A stretch of 64,000 nucleotides of DNA, from contig DXXG01000007.1 of NCBI GenBank assembly GCA_019416455.1, positions 186,001 through 250,000 on the forward strand, given 5' to 3'. Source of the stretch: Clostridiales bacterium (GTDB taxonomy: Bacteria; Bacillota; Clostridia; Oscillospirales; Acutalibacteraceae). This document shows, piece after piece, positions 42,783 to 52,534 of the stretch. Numbering within the stretch: the stretch's first letter is position 1; each line of letters begins with the position of its first letter. The translations under genes and the position numbers were made by a program. The notes under the pieces are model-generated. The model was not told the origin of the DNA, did not search any database, and saw only the letters and a list, made by a program, of their open reading frames with translations.

Positions 42783-43520
42783 TCACTTGATATCCTGATG
42801 CTTCAAAAGCCTGAAACCAATAAAAACAGATAAAATAAGATACCCACACACCACAACGAAACACGGCAAAAATGATGATAAGTCATTTGATGCCGCATAA
42901 ACAGACGGCATATGCGTAGAGATTTTGAAAAAATCAAGGTCAATATTAATTTTCAAAAACCCCAAAATCATTTCCATAATTTTCGGGATGTTCGGAATTA
43001 CAAGACTGAAAACAACACCTGTAATTGCATTTCTGGTGAGTATCGTCATTGTAACTGCAAAGCTGATATGCGCCACCACAAAAAGAATGCGTGCTATTAT
43101 GGAAAGAGCATAGTAACCAGGATAAGAAATTGTCCCCATGCCGAATCTGCTGCATGCAAGAACTCCCATAATGATGCCGGCAATCAGCATTACCAATAAA
43201 TATACAACGGATATCGTACAAACGATTGAGAAATAGTATTGTTTCTTCGAGATACCCCGCCCAATAATATTCTTCATGACACCCGAGCGATAAGCTTCTG
43301 CAACCATATTTGCCGTTAGCAACATAAAGGCATAAAGAATGATATCTCCACTCAAAAATGTACCCATCAGTTTGTCTACTCCCATAACTGGGCTTGCTTC
43401 AGGTTCCGGGGAAAAAAATCGGATCGATACAATCAGAAAAATTAAACTGAAAACAAAGCACCCAAAAAAGAAACCGTCTTTTTTCAGCTGATAAATATGT
43501 CCTCGAATTAAATTTTTCAT
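42783..43520 (-). CDS. ABC-2-type transporter permease
   Basis: 245 aa with six hydrophobic segments. Overlaps the ATPase gene by 4 nt (ATGA). Very AT-rich next to the core genes, a sign of transfer. Together they resemble bacitracin/lantibiotic self-protection exporters, where the permease carries six helices and no ATPase part. Confidence 0.85.
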   Translation of the reverse strand: MKNLIRGHIYQLKKDGFFFGCFVFSLIFLIVSIRFFSPEPEASPVMGVDKLMGTFLSGDIILYAFMLLTANMVAEAYRSGVMKNIIGRGISKKQYYFSIVCTISVVYLLVMLIAGIIMGVLACSRFGMGTISYPGYYALSIIARILFVVAHISFAVTMTILTRNAITGVVFSLVIPNIPKIMEMILGFLKINIDLDFFKISTHMPSVYAASNDLSSFLPCFVVVCGYLILSVFIGFRLLKHQDIK

Positions 43521-44428
43521 ACCGCTTTCCCTCCCGAGAGTTTTTCTACGAAAAATTTCTCGATATCTTCATCGTTGGCCCCCAAACCACACACACGCAC
43601 TTTGTTTTCCACCAGGAATTGGTTAAGATCCGCCGGATTGATTTTCTCATGCAAACGCAAGCTTTGATGGGAAAGAACTTCACATTGAACATCCGGATAA
43701 CGAGATGCAATGAGTGTTTTTGCATCTTGTAAATATTCCGGCTCGACCGTAACCTGGACGCCGCTACTGCATGCACTTTCCAACGTTTCTTTACTGAACT
43801 CGTCAATCAGACATCCACCATCAATAATAGCATAATCCGTTGCCAGTTTATATAATTCACTTAGAATATGACTGGCGATCATGATCGTGGTACCATATTG
43901 ACGATTTAGGTTCTCCAGCATTTTACGTATCTCATATACACCTTCCGGATCAAGGCCATTGATCGGCTCATCGAGAATGAGAAAATCGGGATTTCCCAAC
44001 AAGGAAATGGCAATGCCCAATCGTTGCTTCATTCCCAAAGAAAATTGGCGTGCTTTCTTTTTTTCAGCGTTTTGCAATCCAACCATTTCCAGTATTTTGT
44101 CATGATCTTGAGATTGAATACCAAACAGCAGTGAAAAATAGCGTAAATTTTCTAACGCTGTCATATGCTCATAGATGCCTGGTTTTTCGATCAGCATTCC
44201 CATGTTATTCCGCACTGCATTATCGTTTGACTTTCCTAACAATGTATAACTGCCTTCACTTTGCTGTGTTAAGCCGCAGATAATGCGCATCAGCGTGGTT
44301 TTTCCAGCTCCGTTTTTTCCCACCAAACCATAGATTGACTTTTTCGGCACATGAATGCTCACGCGATCTAGAACCGTTTTTGATCCATAGACTTTCGATA
44401 GTTTATCTGTTTGCAAAATATATTCCAT
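43517..44428 (-). CDS. ABC transporter ATP-binding protein (BcrA-like)
   Basis: 303 aa from the ATG at 44428. Walker A GLVGKNGAGKTTLMRII near residue 34, signature FSLGMKQRLGIA, Walker B FLILDEPINGLDPEG, and the H-loop SHILSEL. The segment LIEKPGIYEHMTALENL is typical of peptide-antibiotic resistance ATPases. No bacteriocin genes or sensor kinase lie next to it. Confidence 0.9.
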   Translation of the reverse strand: MEYILQTDKLSKVYGSKTVLDRVSIHVPKKSIYGLVGKNGAGKTTLMRIICGLTQQSEGSYTLLGKSNDNAVRNNMGMLIEKPGIYEHMTALENLRYFSLLFGIQSQDHDKILEMVGLQNAEKKKARQFSLGMKQRLGIAISLLGNPDFLILDEPINGLDPEGVYEIRKMLENLNRQYGTTIMIASHILSELYKLATDYAIIDGGCLIDEFSKETLESACSSGVQVTVEPEYLQDAKTLIASRYPDVQCEVLSHQSLRLHEKINPADLNQFLVENKVRVCGLGANDEDIEKFFVEKLSGGKAV

Positions 44429-44710
44429 ATCATTTCCACATTTTCTGTATTTTTTAGCAAAAAAGCACAGACACATACTTTGTTTTAGTATACTATAAGC
44501 TATCAGTTTTGACTATATATTAGGCTATGAACTTTTGATTAATTTTTCAAAAATTGCAATGGTATTCAGCCAAACAAAACAATTTTGATCTGCATTTTTA
44601 TCGTCCTTGTACTTTTGAAAGCAAGACAGCACCATCGTTTTTGGAGCTTGTTTTTCTTTTGAAAACTCTGCTGTTTCATCGTTCTGCGATGGAATTCTGC
44701 TTAGCTTGAG

Positions 44711-44815
44711 TCAGGAAAGATCTCCCAGGAGAACTCTGACCGCTGGGGTTACCACTATCCGGAGTACGACAGCAACCAGATCCGCGCTAAGGTATCGCCG
44801 GAGGGCCTGAGCTGA
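44711..44815 (+). pseudogene. Truncated gene end of unknown family
   Basis: A 34-codon plus-strand frame ending in TGA reads like a real C-terminus (ENSDRWGYHYPEYDSNQIRA). It is GC-rich inside AT-rich flanks and has no start or upstream body. Probably left by a deleted mobile-element gene. Confidence 0.35.
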
Positions 44816-44893
44816 ACCTCTCACTTGTAGGCCACGGGAGAGACCGTTTGTTGCGCAAAATCAGAAAATTCAGATAAATGAGAGCAAAATAAA

Positions 44894-44933
44894 AAAAGGT
44901 CTAACTGATTAGCAAAAATCAGTTAGACCTTTT
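44894..44933. terminator. Inverted repeat, scar copy 3
   Basis: AAAAGGTCTAACTGATT and AATCAGTTAGACCTTTT, perfect 17-bp arms. It shares the core CTAACTGA with the copy at 36939. On the minus strand a frame ends just inside it with SKRSN-stop, echoing KKRAN-stop at copy 1. Confidence 0.75.
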
Positions 44934-45109
44934 ACTTATGAATAAAAAGATAAGGATTTTTAGGCTACTCGCAAGCCACCCGATTTTTCTTTATCAAACT
45001 CATAAATCGGGATTTGGCAAGTGCAATCAATCTGCTATCAAATGAGGAATTTGAAAATCAAAAAGTCAGTGTTTTCAAGGGTTTGCGGGCCCTCATATCC
45101 ACTTTTTGC

Positions 45110-46648
45110 TTATTCCCATTCAATGGTGGCCGGAGGCTTACTCGTGATGTCATACACCACACGGTTGACGCCTTCCACCTCATTGATGATACGGTTGGAG
45201 GTGCGTCCCAGGAGCTCATAGGGCAGGTGAGCCCAGTCGGCGGTCATGAAATCGGTGGTGGTGACTGCGCGGAGGGCCACGGTTACTCCATAGGTGCGGC
45301 CGTCGCCCATGACGCCCACGCTGCGGTTAGCGGTAAGCACAGCAAAGTACTGGTTGACGCTTCGCTCCAGGCCGGCATTGGCCACCTCTTCCCGGAAGAT
45401 TGCATCCGCGTCTTGAAGCAGCTTCACCTTTTCATCGGTGACCTCCCCCATGATCCGCACCGCAAGGCCAGGACCGGGGAAAGGCTGACGCCACACCAGT
45501 TCGGCAGGAATGCCTAGCTCGATGCCCACACGGCGCACTTCGTCCTTGAACAGGTCACGCAGAGGTTCCACCAAGCCCTCAAAGCCGATGTCCTCCGGCA
45601 AACCGCCCACGTTGTGGTGGCTCTTGATGACGGCCGCTTCGCCGGTGCCGCTTTCCACCACGTCAGGATAGATGGTACCCTGGCAGAGAAACTCCATTTT
45701 GCCCAACTTCTGGGACTCCGCCTCAAACACTCGGATGAATTCCTCACCGATGATCTTCCGCTTCTGTTCCGGTTCCGTCACGCCTTTCAGCTTCTCCAGA
45801 AAACGGTCTTTCACGTTCACCCGGATAATATTCATGTCGAACTCTTTTTGGAACACTTTCTCCACCATGTCCCCTTCTCCCTTACGGAGCAGGCCATGGT
45901 CCACGAAAATACAGGTCAGGTTCTTGCCGATAGCTTTATGCACCAACATGGCTGCCACGGAGGAATCCACACCGCCGGACAGACCGCACAGCACTTTCTT
46001 ATCCCCCACCCGCTCCCGGATGGCTTGGATGGTCTCCTGAGCGAAAGAAGCCATCTCCCAGTCGCCGGCGCAGCCGCAGATACCGTAGAGGAAATTCCGG
46101 AACATCTCGTTGCCCTGCTGGGTATGCTCCACCTCGGGATGGAACTGGACCGCATACAGTTTGCGATCCCGGTTTTCCATGGCTGCTACGGGACAGTGAC
46201 CAGTCCATGCAGAGGCGGTAAAGCCTTCCGGAAGCTGGCTGATATAGTCATTATGGCTCATCCAGCAGACGCTCTCCCCCACGTTCTGAAACAAGGGAGA
46301 ATCAGAAGCGAACTGGGTCATGGTCTTGCCGAACTCCGGCACGTCACTGGAGGAAACCATGCCTCCCATCAGATAGGCCATGGTCTGGGCGCCGTAACAG
46401 ATACCCAGCACAGGGATCCCCAGCTCAAACACCTCTTTGGAACAGAGGGGGGCGTCCTCAGCGTACACACTGTTGGGCCCGCCAGTAAAGATTATGCCCT
46501 TGCAGTCCCGAAGCGTCTCCGGGTCAGTCTTATAGTTTTTGATCTCGCAATATACCCCCAGGTCACGGACCCGGCGGGCAATGAGCTGAGCGTACTGGCC
46601 GCCAAAGTCCAGCACCACTACTCGTTCATGCTGCGCAGTGTGTTCCAT
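45110..46648 (-). CDS. guaA: GMP synthase (glutamine-hydrolysing)
   Basis: 512 aa. N-terminal class I amidotransferase: VLDFGGQYAQLIARRVRDL, nucleophile Cys in VLGICYGAQ and FHPEVEHTQQG. Then the PP-loop CGLSGGVDSSVAAML, SHHNVGGLPEDIGF, RQPFPGPGLAVRIMG and the C-terminal dimerisation domain ending ATIEWE. Converts XMP, glutamine and ATP to GMP. Its 3' end is a recognised integration site for genomic islands in Firmicutes, and scars lie just beyond it. Confidence 0.97.
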   Translation of the reverse strand: MEHTAQHERVVVLDFGGQYAQLIARRVRDLGVYCEIKNYKTDPETLRDCKGIIFTGGPNSVYAEDAPLCSKEVFELGIPVLGICYGAQTMAYLMGGMVSSSDVPEFGKTMTQFASDSPLFQNVGESVCWMSHNDYISQLPEGFTASAWTGHCPVAAMENRDRKLYAVQFHPEVEHTQQGNEMFRNFLYGICGCAGDWEMASFAQETIQAIRERVGDKKVLCGLSGGVDSSVAAMLVHKAIGKNLTCIFVDHGLLRKGEGDMVEKVFQKEFDMNIIRVNVKDRFLEKLKGVTEPEQKRKIIGEEFIRVFEAESQKLGKMEFLCQGTIYPDVVESGTGEAAVIKSHHNVGGLPEDIGFEGLVEPLRDLFKDEVRRVGIELGIPAELVWRQPFPGPGLAVRIMGEVTDEKVKLLQDADAIFREEVANAGLERSVNQYFAVLTANRSVGVMGDGRTYGVTVALRAVTTTDFMTADWAHLPYELLGRTSNRIINEVEGVNRVVYDITSKPPATIEWE

Positions 46649-46755
46649 GTTCTTCCCTATCCTTTCCCTTTTTGATAAAAAAATATTTTACCATATTTTC
46701 GTTCATTCCGCAAGAGTTCAAAAGATCTTCGACTCCTTGGAGACCGGAAAAATGA

Positions 46756-46783
46756 GGAAAAGCCCGGTCTCCCGAGCTTTTCC
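46756..46783 (-). terminator. Terminator of glmS
   Basis: Minus strand GGAAAAGCTCGG-GAGA-CCGGGCTTTTCC, then a T-rich run, 15 nt past the glmS stop. Confidence 0.7.
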
Positions 46784-46796
46784 CAAACACGATCTC

Positions 46797-48626
46797 TTAT
46801 TCCACTGTGACAGACTTCGCCAAATTCCGAGGCTTGTCGATATCGCAGCCCTTCATGGACGCCACATAGTAGGCGAACAGCTGCAAGGGCAGGATAGACA
46901 GACTGGGCAGCATGAAGTCGGTGATCTTGGGCACGCAGAACTGATAATCGGTCTCCTGTTTCAGGGCGTCCTCCTTGCCCCGGACAGTGATCCCCAGCAC
47001 TACGGCTCCCCGGGCTTTCACTTCCCGGACGTTGGACATCATCTTGTCGAACAGTTTCTCATAGGTGGCAATGGCGATCACCAAGGTCCCGTCCTCGATG
47101 AGGGAGATAGGACCGTGCTTCAACTCACCGCCGGTATAGGCCTCGGAGTGGATGTAGGAGATCTCCTTCAGCTTCAGGCTGGCTTCCAGGGAAGCGGCAT
47201 AGTCCACATTCCGGCCGATAAAGTACATGTCTTTCGCGTTGAAATACTGAGAAGCAAAGTACTGGATGGTCTTTTTATCCGCTAAGCTGGCTTCCGCCAG
47301 ATCAGGCAGACGCTGAAGGTCAGCGATATACTCATCCAGCTCCTGCTGAGAGACCTCTCCCAGCTGCTCCGCCATATACAGGGCGATCATATAGATCACC
47401 GCCAGCTGGGTGCTGTACGCCTTGGTGGAGGCCACGGCGATCTCCGGGCCTGCCCAGGTATAAAGCACGTCGTCGGACTCGTTGGCGATAGTGCTGCCCA
47501 CCACGTTGACGATGGAGAGCACACGGCAGCCCCGCTGTTTGGCCATGCGGAGAGCCGCCAAAGTATCCGCCGTCTCGCCGGACTGGCTGATAATGATGAC
47601 CAAAGTGTTCTCGTCCAAGATAGGATCCCGGTACCGGAACTCGGAAGCAACGTCCACTTCCAGAGGGATCTTCAGCAGCCGCTCGAAGGCGTACTTTGCC
47701 ACCACGCCCACGTGATAGGAGGTACCGCAGGCCACGATGAACACCTTGCGGATATTCTTGATCTGCTCCGCGGTGAGGGTAACGTCGTCCAGGACGATAT
47801 GACCGTCACGGATACGGGGAGAGATGGTCTTGCGCAGGGCCTCGGGCTGCTCGCAGATCTCCTTCATCATGAAGTGCTCGTAGCCGCCCTTTTCCGCCGC
47901 GGCAATATCCCACTGGATCCGCTCCGGCTCTTTTTGCAGAGGTTCACGGTCCTTGTTGTAGAACTCGATAGAATCTCTGGTGAGCACGGCGATCTCCTGG
48001 TCCTTCAACCGGTAAATATCCCGGGTACGGGCAAGGATAGCCGGCACGTCGGAGGCGATATAATTCTCCCCCTTGCCGATACCGATGATCAAGGGACTGT
48101 CCTTGCGCACAGCGAAGATCTTCTCCGGGCAGTCAGCGCAGATGATGCCCAGGGCATAGCTGCCCTCCACCCGGTCGATCACTCGGGCGATGGCTTCCAG
48201 CACGTCGCCCTTGTAGTAGTATTCCAGCATCTGGGCAACCACTTCCGTGTCGGTATCGGAAGCGAATTCCACACCCCGGCGGATCAGATGGTTTTTCAGA
48301 TACAGATAATTTTCAATGATGCCGTTATGCACCACCGCGAACTTGCCCCCGTCACTGACCTGGGGGTGAGAGTTCACATCCGAGGGCGCGCCGTGGGTAG
48401 CCCAGCGGGTATGGCCGATGCCTACCGTGCCCGGCAGGTTCTTGCCCCCCTCCAGGATGCCGTCCAAAACGCTCAAACGGCCCTTGGACTTGACCACGTG
48501 CATGCCGGTGTCGTTGTACACGGCCACACCAGCGGAATCGTATCCACGATATTCCAGCTTTTGCAGGCCGTTCAACAGGATGGGAGCCGCTTGCTCCTCA
48601 CCGATATATCCCACAATACCACACAT
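46797..48626 (-). CDS. glmS: Glutamine--fructose-6-phosphate aminotransferase
   Basis: 609 aa. Amidotransferase Cys2 (MCGIVGYIGEEQ), GIGHTRWATHGAPSDVNSHP, then two SIS domains (VACGTSYHVG, ISQSGETADTLAALR) and the C-terminal KPRNLAKSVTVE. Makes glucosamine-6-phosphate for wall synthesis. Only 107 nt separate it from purA, too short for a glmS ribozyme. Strong GAAAGGAG before the ATG. Confidence 0.97.
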   Translation of the reverse strand: MCGIVGYIGEEQAAPILLNGLQKLEYRGYDSAGVAVYNDTGMHVVKSKGRLSVLDGILEGGKNLPGTVGIGHTRWATHGAPSDVNSHPQVSDGGKFAVVHNGIIENYLYLKNHLIRRGVEFASDTDTEVVAQMLEYYYKGDVLEAIARVIDRVEGSYALGIICADCPEKIFAVRKDSPLIIGIGKGENYIASDVPAILARTRDIYRLKDQEIAVLTRDSIEFYNKDREPLQKEPERIQWDIAAAEKGGYEHFMMKEICEQPEALRKTISPRIRDGHIVLDDVTLTAEQIKNIRKVFIVACGTSYHVGVVAKYAFERLLKIPLEVDVASEFRYRDPILDENTLVIIISQSGETADTLAALRMAKQRGCRVLSIVNVVGSTIANESDDVLYTWAGPEIAVASTKAYSTQLAVIYMIALYMAEQLGEVSQQELDEYIADLQRLPDLAEASLADKKTIQYFASQYFNAKDMYFIGRNVDYAASLEASLKLKEISYIHSEAYTGGELKHGPISLIEDGTLVIAIATYEKLFDKMMSNVREVKARGAVVLGITVRGKEDALKQETDYQFCVPKITDFMLPSLSILPLQLFAYYVASMKGCDIDKPRNLAKSVTVE

Positions 48627-48733
48627 CGCAGGTTCACTCCTTTCTTTGCCTTTGTTTCCTCATGGCTCTTGTTCTAGCATAAGAACCTGAGGGGGAAATT
48701 ATACGTCTTTCCCCAAGGCAGGCGAGACCGCCT

Positions 48734-50014
48734 TTAGCGATAGATGATGTCGTCCCGGGCGGGGCCGTTGGAGACCATGGTGATGGGCACACCGATGTGC
48801 TTCTCCGCGAACTCCACATACTTCCGGGCGTTCTCAGGCAGGTCCTCGTACTTCTTGATGCCGCCAATGTCGCACTTCCAGCCGGGCAGCACTTCCAAGA
48901 TGGGCTTGCAGTGCTTCAGCTGAGAGGTGGGCGGGAAATTGTCGATCCGCTTGCCGTTCAGCTCATAGCCCACGCACACGGGGATCTCGTCTAGATAACC
49001 CAGGGCGTCCAGCACAGTGAAGGCCACTGCGGTAGTACCCTGCACCATGCAGCCGTAGCGGGCAGCCACCAGGTCCAGCCAGCCCATTCTCCGGGGACGG
49101 CCGGTGGTAGCGCCGTACTCGCCGCCATCGCCGCCGCGACGACGCAGCTCCTCGGCCTCGTCGCCGAAGATCTCGCTGACAAACTCACCGGCGCCCACAG
49201 CGCTGGAGTAGGCCTTCACCACGGTGACGATCTCCTGGATGGCATAGGGCGGGATGCCGCCAGCGCCCACAGCGCCGTAACCAGCCAAGGGAGAAGAGGA
49301 AGTGACCATGGGATAGATGCCCAGGTCAGGATCCTTCAAGGAACCCAGCTGGCCTTCCAGCAGAACGGTCTTGCCTTCCTTCACCGCGTTGTGGAGCAGG
49401 GTGGTGGTGTCTGCCACATAGGGAGCCAGAGCTTCCTTGTACTCCATCAGTTTGGCATAGACTTCGTCCCTATCCAGGGGCTTCTGATGATACAGCTCCG
49501 TATACAGCACATTCTTCAAGCCCAGCACGTGGTCGATCCGCTCCATGATGGAATCCTTGTCATCAAACAGGTCGCTGACCTGGAAGCCGATCTTGGCGTA
49601 CTTGTCGGAATAGAAGGGCGCGATACCAGACTTGGTGGAACCAAAGGACTTCGCTGCCAGACGGGCTTCTTCCATGCCGTCCAGCTCCTTGTGGTAAGGC
49701 ATGACCACCTGGCACCGGTCAGAGACCAGCAGCTGGGGCTTGGGCACGCCCCGCTCCACCACAGAGTTCAGCTCGTTGATGAAGTTCTCCACGGAAAGGG
49801 CCACGCCGTTGCCGATGACGTTGATGATGTTCTGCCGGAACACGCCGGAAGGCAGCTGATGCAGCGCGAACTTGCCGTACTCGTTGATGATGGTGTGACC
49901 GGCGTTGCTGCCGCCTTGGAACCGCACTACGATGTCGGAATTCTCCGCCAGCACGTCCGTTATCTTACCCTTGCCCTCGTCGCCCCAGCAGGCGCCTACG
50001 ATCGCTTTAACCAT
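48734..50014 (-). CDS. purA: Adenylosuccinate synthase
   Basis: 426 aa. GTP-binding start GACWGDEGKGKITDVLAENSD broken here to GACWGDEGKGK, VRFQGGSNAGHTI, LLEGQLGSLKDPDLG, and YGATTGRPRRMGWLDL. Commits IMP to AMP. The Q-G-A-Q-G segment seen in many PurA proteins reads EGQLGSL. Follows purB in the minus-strand purine run. Confidence 0.96.
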   Translation of the reverse strand: MVKAIVGACWGDEGKGKITDVLAENSDIVVRFQGGSNAGHTIINEYGKFALHQLPSGVFRQNIINVIGNGVALSVENFINELNSVVERGVPKPQLLVSDRCQVVMPYHKELDGMEEARLAAKSFGSTKSGIAPFYSDKYAKIGFQVSDLFDDKDSIMERIDHVLGLKNVLYTELYHQKPLDRDEVYAKLMEYKEALAPYVADTTTLLHNAVKEGKTVLLEGQLGSLKDPDLGIYPMVTSSSPLAGYGAVGAGGIPPYAIQEIVTVVKAYSSAVGAGEFVSEIFGDEAEELRRRGGDGGEYGATTGRPRRMGWLDLVAARYGCMVQGTTAVAFTVLDALGYLDEIPVCVGYELNGKRIDNFPPTSQLKHCKPILEVLPGWKCDIGGIKKYEDLPENARKYVEFAEKHIGVPITMVSNGPARDDIIYR

Positions 50015-50080
50015 AACACTTCAAGCCTTTCTCAATTATCATTGGGTTCTGGGGGCTTCCCCCCTATTCCTATGCGGCGG

Positions 50081-51514
50081 TCACACGGTAATTTCCGCTT
50101 TTTCCTCCGCCACAAACTTGTATTTCTCCAGCACGGGGCCAACCACTTCTTCCAAGAACTGAGCGGTCTGCACAGGGGCCCGGCCCACGTATTTCTCCGG
50201 CTTCACAATGTCGTGGAGCTCTTCCAAGGTCACCCCGAAAATGGGATCCCCGGCGATACGGGAAAGCAGGTCGTTTTCTCCGCCCTGTTCTTTCACCACA
50301 CGGGCCGCCTCCATGGAGTGGACCCGGATCCGCTCGTGGAGCTCCTGGCGGTTGCCGCCCCGCTTCACGGCGTCCATCATGATGTTCTCCGTGGCCATGA
50401 AAGGCAGCTCCCGGAGCATGTGCTGGCGGATCACCTTGGGGTACACCACCAGGCCGTCAGCCACGTTGTTGTACAGGTTCAAAATGCCGTCCACCGCCAG
50501 GAAAGCCTCCGGCACGCTGATGCGCTTATTGGCGGAATCGTCCAGGGTACGCTCGAACCACTGGGCAGCCATGGTCATGGCGGGGTTCACCGCGTCGGCA
50601 ATGACATACCGGGCCAGGGAAGCGATACGCTCACTGCGCATGGGGTTGCGCTTGTAAGCCATAGCGGAGGAACCGATCTGGCCCTTCTCGAAGGGCTCTT
50701 CCACTTCCTTCAGGTGCTGAAGCAGCCGGATGTCATTGGAGAACTTGGCGGCGCTCTGGGCAATGCCGGACAGGATGTTCAGCATCTGACTGTCCAGCTT
50801 CCGGGAATAGGTCTGGCCGGAAACGGGGAAGCACTCCTTATAACCCATCTTCTGGGCGATCTTCCGGTCCAGCTCACGGCACTTCTCATGGTCGCCCTCG
50901 AACAGCTCCAGGAAGCTGGCCTGGGTGCCGGTGGTGCCCTTGGAGCCCAACAGCTTCGCCTTGCTCAGCTGGTATTCCACGTCCTCCAGGTCCATCAGCA
51001 GGTCCTGGATCCACAGGGTGGCCCGCTTGCCCACAGTGGTGGGCTGGGCAGGCTGGAAGTGGGTGAACGCCAAGGTGGGCAGCTCCTTGTACTCGTCTGC
51101 GAAATGAGACAGCACACGGATGACTCCCACGATCTTGTTGCGGATCAGCTTCAGGGCTTCGGTCATCACGATGATGTCCGTGTTGTCTCCCACATAGCAG
51201 GAGGTAGCGCCCAGATGGATGATGCCCGCGGCCTTGGGGCACTGCTGGCCATAGGCGTAGACGTGGCTCATCACGTCGTGGCGGACGATCTTCTCCCGCT
51301 CCTGGGCCACTTCATAGTTCACGTCGTCGGCGTGGGATTTCAGCTCGTCGATCTGCTCCTGGGTGACGGGCAGACCCAGCTCCATCTCCGCTTCCGCCAA
51401 AGCGATCCACAGTTTCCGCCAGGTGCGGAACTTCATGTCCGGGGAAAACAGGTATTTCATTTCCTTGTCCGCGTAACGGGCGGACAGGGGGGATTCGTAC
51501 ACATCTCTCGCCAT
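50081..51514 (-). CDS. purB: Adenylosuccinate lyase
   Basis: 477 aa from the ATG at 51514 (the upstream TTG abuts AAAGG). Fumarase-superfamily signature SSAMAYKRNPMRSE near residue 290, LGATSCYVGDNTD and TGTQASFLELF. Acts twice in purine synthesis: SAICAR to AICAR and adenylosuccinate to AMP. Size near 477 aa is the longer, metazoan-like clade common in Clostridia. Confidence 0.95.
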   Translation of the reverse strand: MARDVYESPLSARYADKEMKYLFSPDMKFRTWRKLWIALAEAEMELGLPVTQEQIDELKSHADDVNYEVAQEREKIVRHDVMSHVYAYGQQCPKAAGIIHLGATSCYVGDNTDIIVMTEALKLIRNKIVGVIRVLSHFADEYKELPTLAFTHFQPAQPTTVGKRATLWIQDLLMDLEDVEYQLSKAKLLGSKGTTGTQASFLELFEGDHEKCRELDRKIAQKMGYKECFPVSGQTYSRKLDSQMLNILSGIAQSAAKFSNDIRLLQHLKEVEEPFEKGQIGSSAMAYKRNPMRSERIASLARYVIADAVNPAMTMAAQWFERTLDDSANKRISVPEAFLAVDGILNLYNNVADGLVVYPKVIRQHMLRELPFMATENIMMDAVKRGGNRQELHERIRVHSMEAARVVKEQGGENDLLSRIAGDPIFGVTLEELHDIVKPEKYVGRAPVQTAQFLEEVVGPVLEKYKFVAEEKAEITV

Positions 51515-51620
51515 GTTCCAGACCAAACCTTTCTTCTCTTAATGATTTCCCGATAAAAACGCAAGAGAGCCCCGGGGGATGGGACCTTGGCCCTCCCCGC
51601 GGGACCCTGCCGTATCGTTG

Positions 51621-52334
51621 TTACTTGCGAAGCCCTAAGCGGCGCATCATTTCCTCATAGGCCTCTTCCACACCGCCCATATCACGGCGGAAACGATCCT
51701 TGTCCAGCTTCTCATGGGTATCGCTGTCCCAGAAGCGGCAGGTGTCGGGGGAGATCTCGTCGGCCAGGATGATGGTGCCGTCGGAGGTCTTGCCGAACTC
51801 CAGCTTGAAGTCGATCAGGTCCACATTGACGCCCTTGAAGAATTCCACCATCATCTGGTTGATCTTAAAGCTCATGGAAGCGATGGTGTCCAGCTCTTCC
51901 CGGGTAGCCAGGTCCATGGCCAGGATGTGGTAATCGTTCACCATGGGATCGCCCAGTTCGTCGTTCTTGTAGCTGAACTCCAGCACGGGGGTCTTGAGAG
52001 CGGTGCCCTCAGGCAGGCCCAGACGCTTGGAAAGGCTGCCGGCGGCCACGTTGCGCACGATGACCTCCAGGGGCACGATGGTCACTTTCTTCACAGCGGT
52101 CTCCCGCTCGTTGAGTTCTTCGATATAATGGGTGGGGATGCCCTGCTCCTCCAGCTTGCGGAACATGAAGTTGGACATCTCATTGTTCACAACGCCCTTG
52201 CCCACGATGGTGCCCTTTTTCAGGCCGTTGAAAGCGGTGGCGTCATCCTTATAGGAGACGATATAGACCTCGGGATCCTCGGTAGTATAGACTTTCTTAG
52301 CTTTTCCCTCATAGAGCAGTTCTTTCTTTTGCAT
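51621..52334 (-). CDS. purC: SAICAR synthetase
   Basis: 237 aa from the ATG after CTGGAGG (10 nt); the frame runs 30 codons further up but across the promoter side. Motifs LLYEGKAKKVYTT, VRNVAAGSLSKRLGLPEG, DFKLEFGKTSDG and ADEISPDTCRFWD. Joins aspartate to CAIR. First gene of the purC-purB-purA-glmS run. Confidence 0.97.
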   Translation of the reverse strand: MQKKELLYEGKAKKVYTTEDPEVYIVSYKDDATAFNGLKKGTIVGKGVVNNEMSNFMFRKLEEQGIPTHYIEELNERETAVKKVTIVPLEVIVRNVAAGSLSKRLGLPEGTALKTPVLEFSYKNDELGDPMVNDYHILAMDLATREELDTIASMSFKINQMMVEFFKGVNVDLIDFKLEFGKTSDGTIILADEISPDTCRFWDSDTHEKLDKDRFRRDMGGVEEAYEEMMRRLGLRK

Positions 52335-52423
52335 GATGGCAAGACCTCCAGAAGCATGAAATATTTCCGCTTTTTCCAAGGGAAAAAACGGTTCCTTTGC
52401 GGCATACAGTCTCATACGTTTCA

Positions 52424-52452
52424 ATTTTAGTAAAAATACGCCTGGATGTCAA
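52424..52452 (-). promoter_or_regulatory. Promoter of purC
   Basis: Minus strand TTGACA (52447-52452), 17 nt, TAAAAT (52424-52429). Leader of about 80 nt; no guanine or PRPP riboswitch consensus was seen in it. Confidence 0.75.
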
Positions 52453-52534
52453 TCTTTTCCCGAAAGATTTTCCGTTTCCCCGGGAGTTCACGGTCTTGAA
52501 AAAACATGGCAAAAAGAATTTTACAAATTTTTTC

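Larger units (their letters stand above)
44429..45109. other. Intergenic region between the ABC genes and guaA, mostly AT-rich
   Basis: About 680 nt without a complete gene. It contains the gene scrap at 44711-44815 and the hairpin at 44894-44933; the rest is AT-rich and looks like decayed mobile DNA. Confidence 0.6.

Noticed and set aside
48627..48733. glmS ribozyme before glmS
   Set aside because: The gap to purA is only 107 nt and lacks the conserved core; no room for the roughly 150-nt ribozyme.
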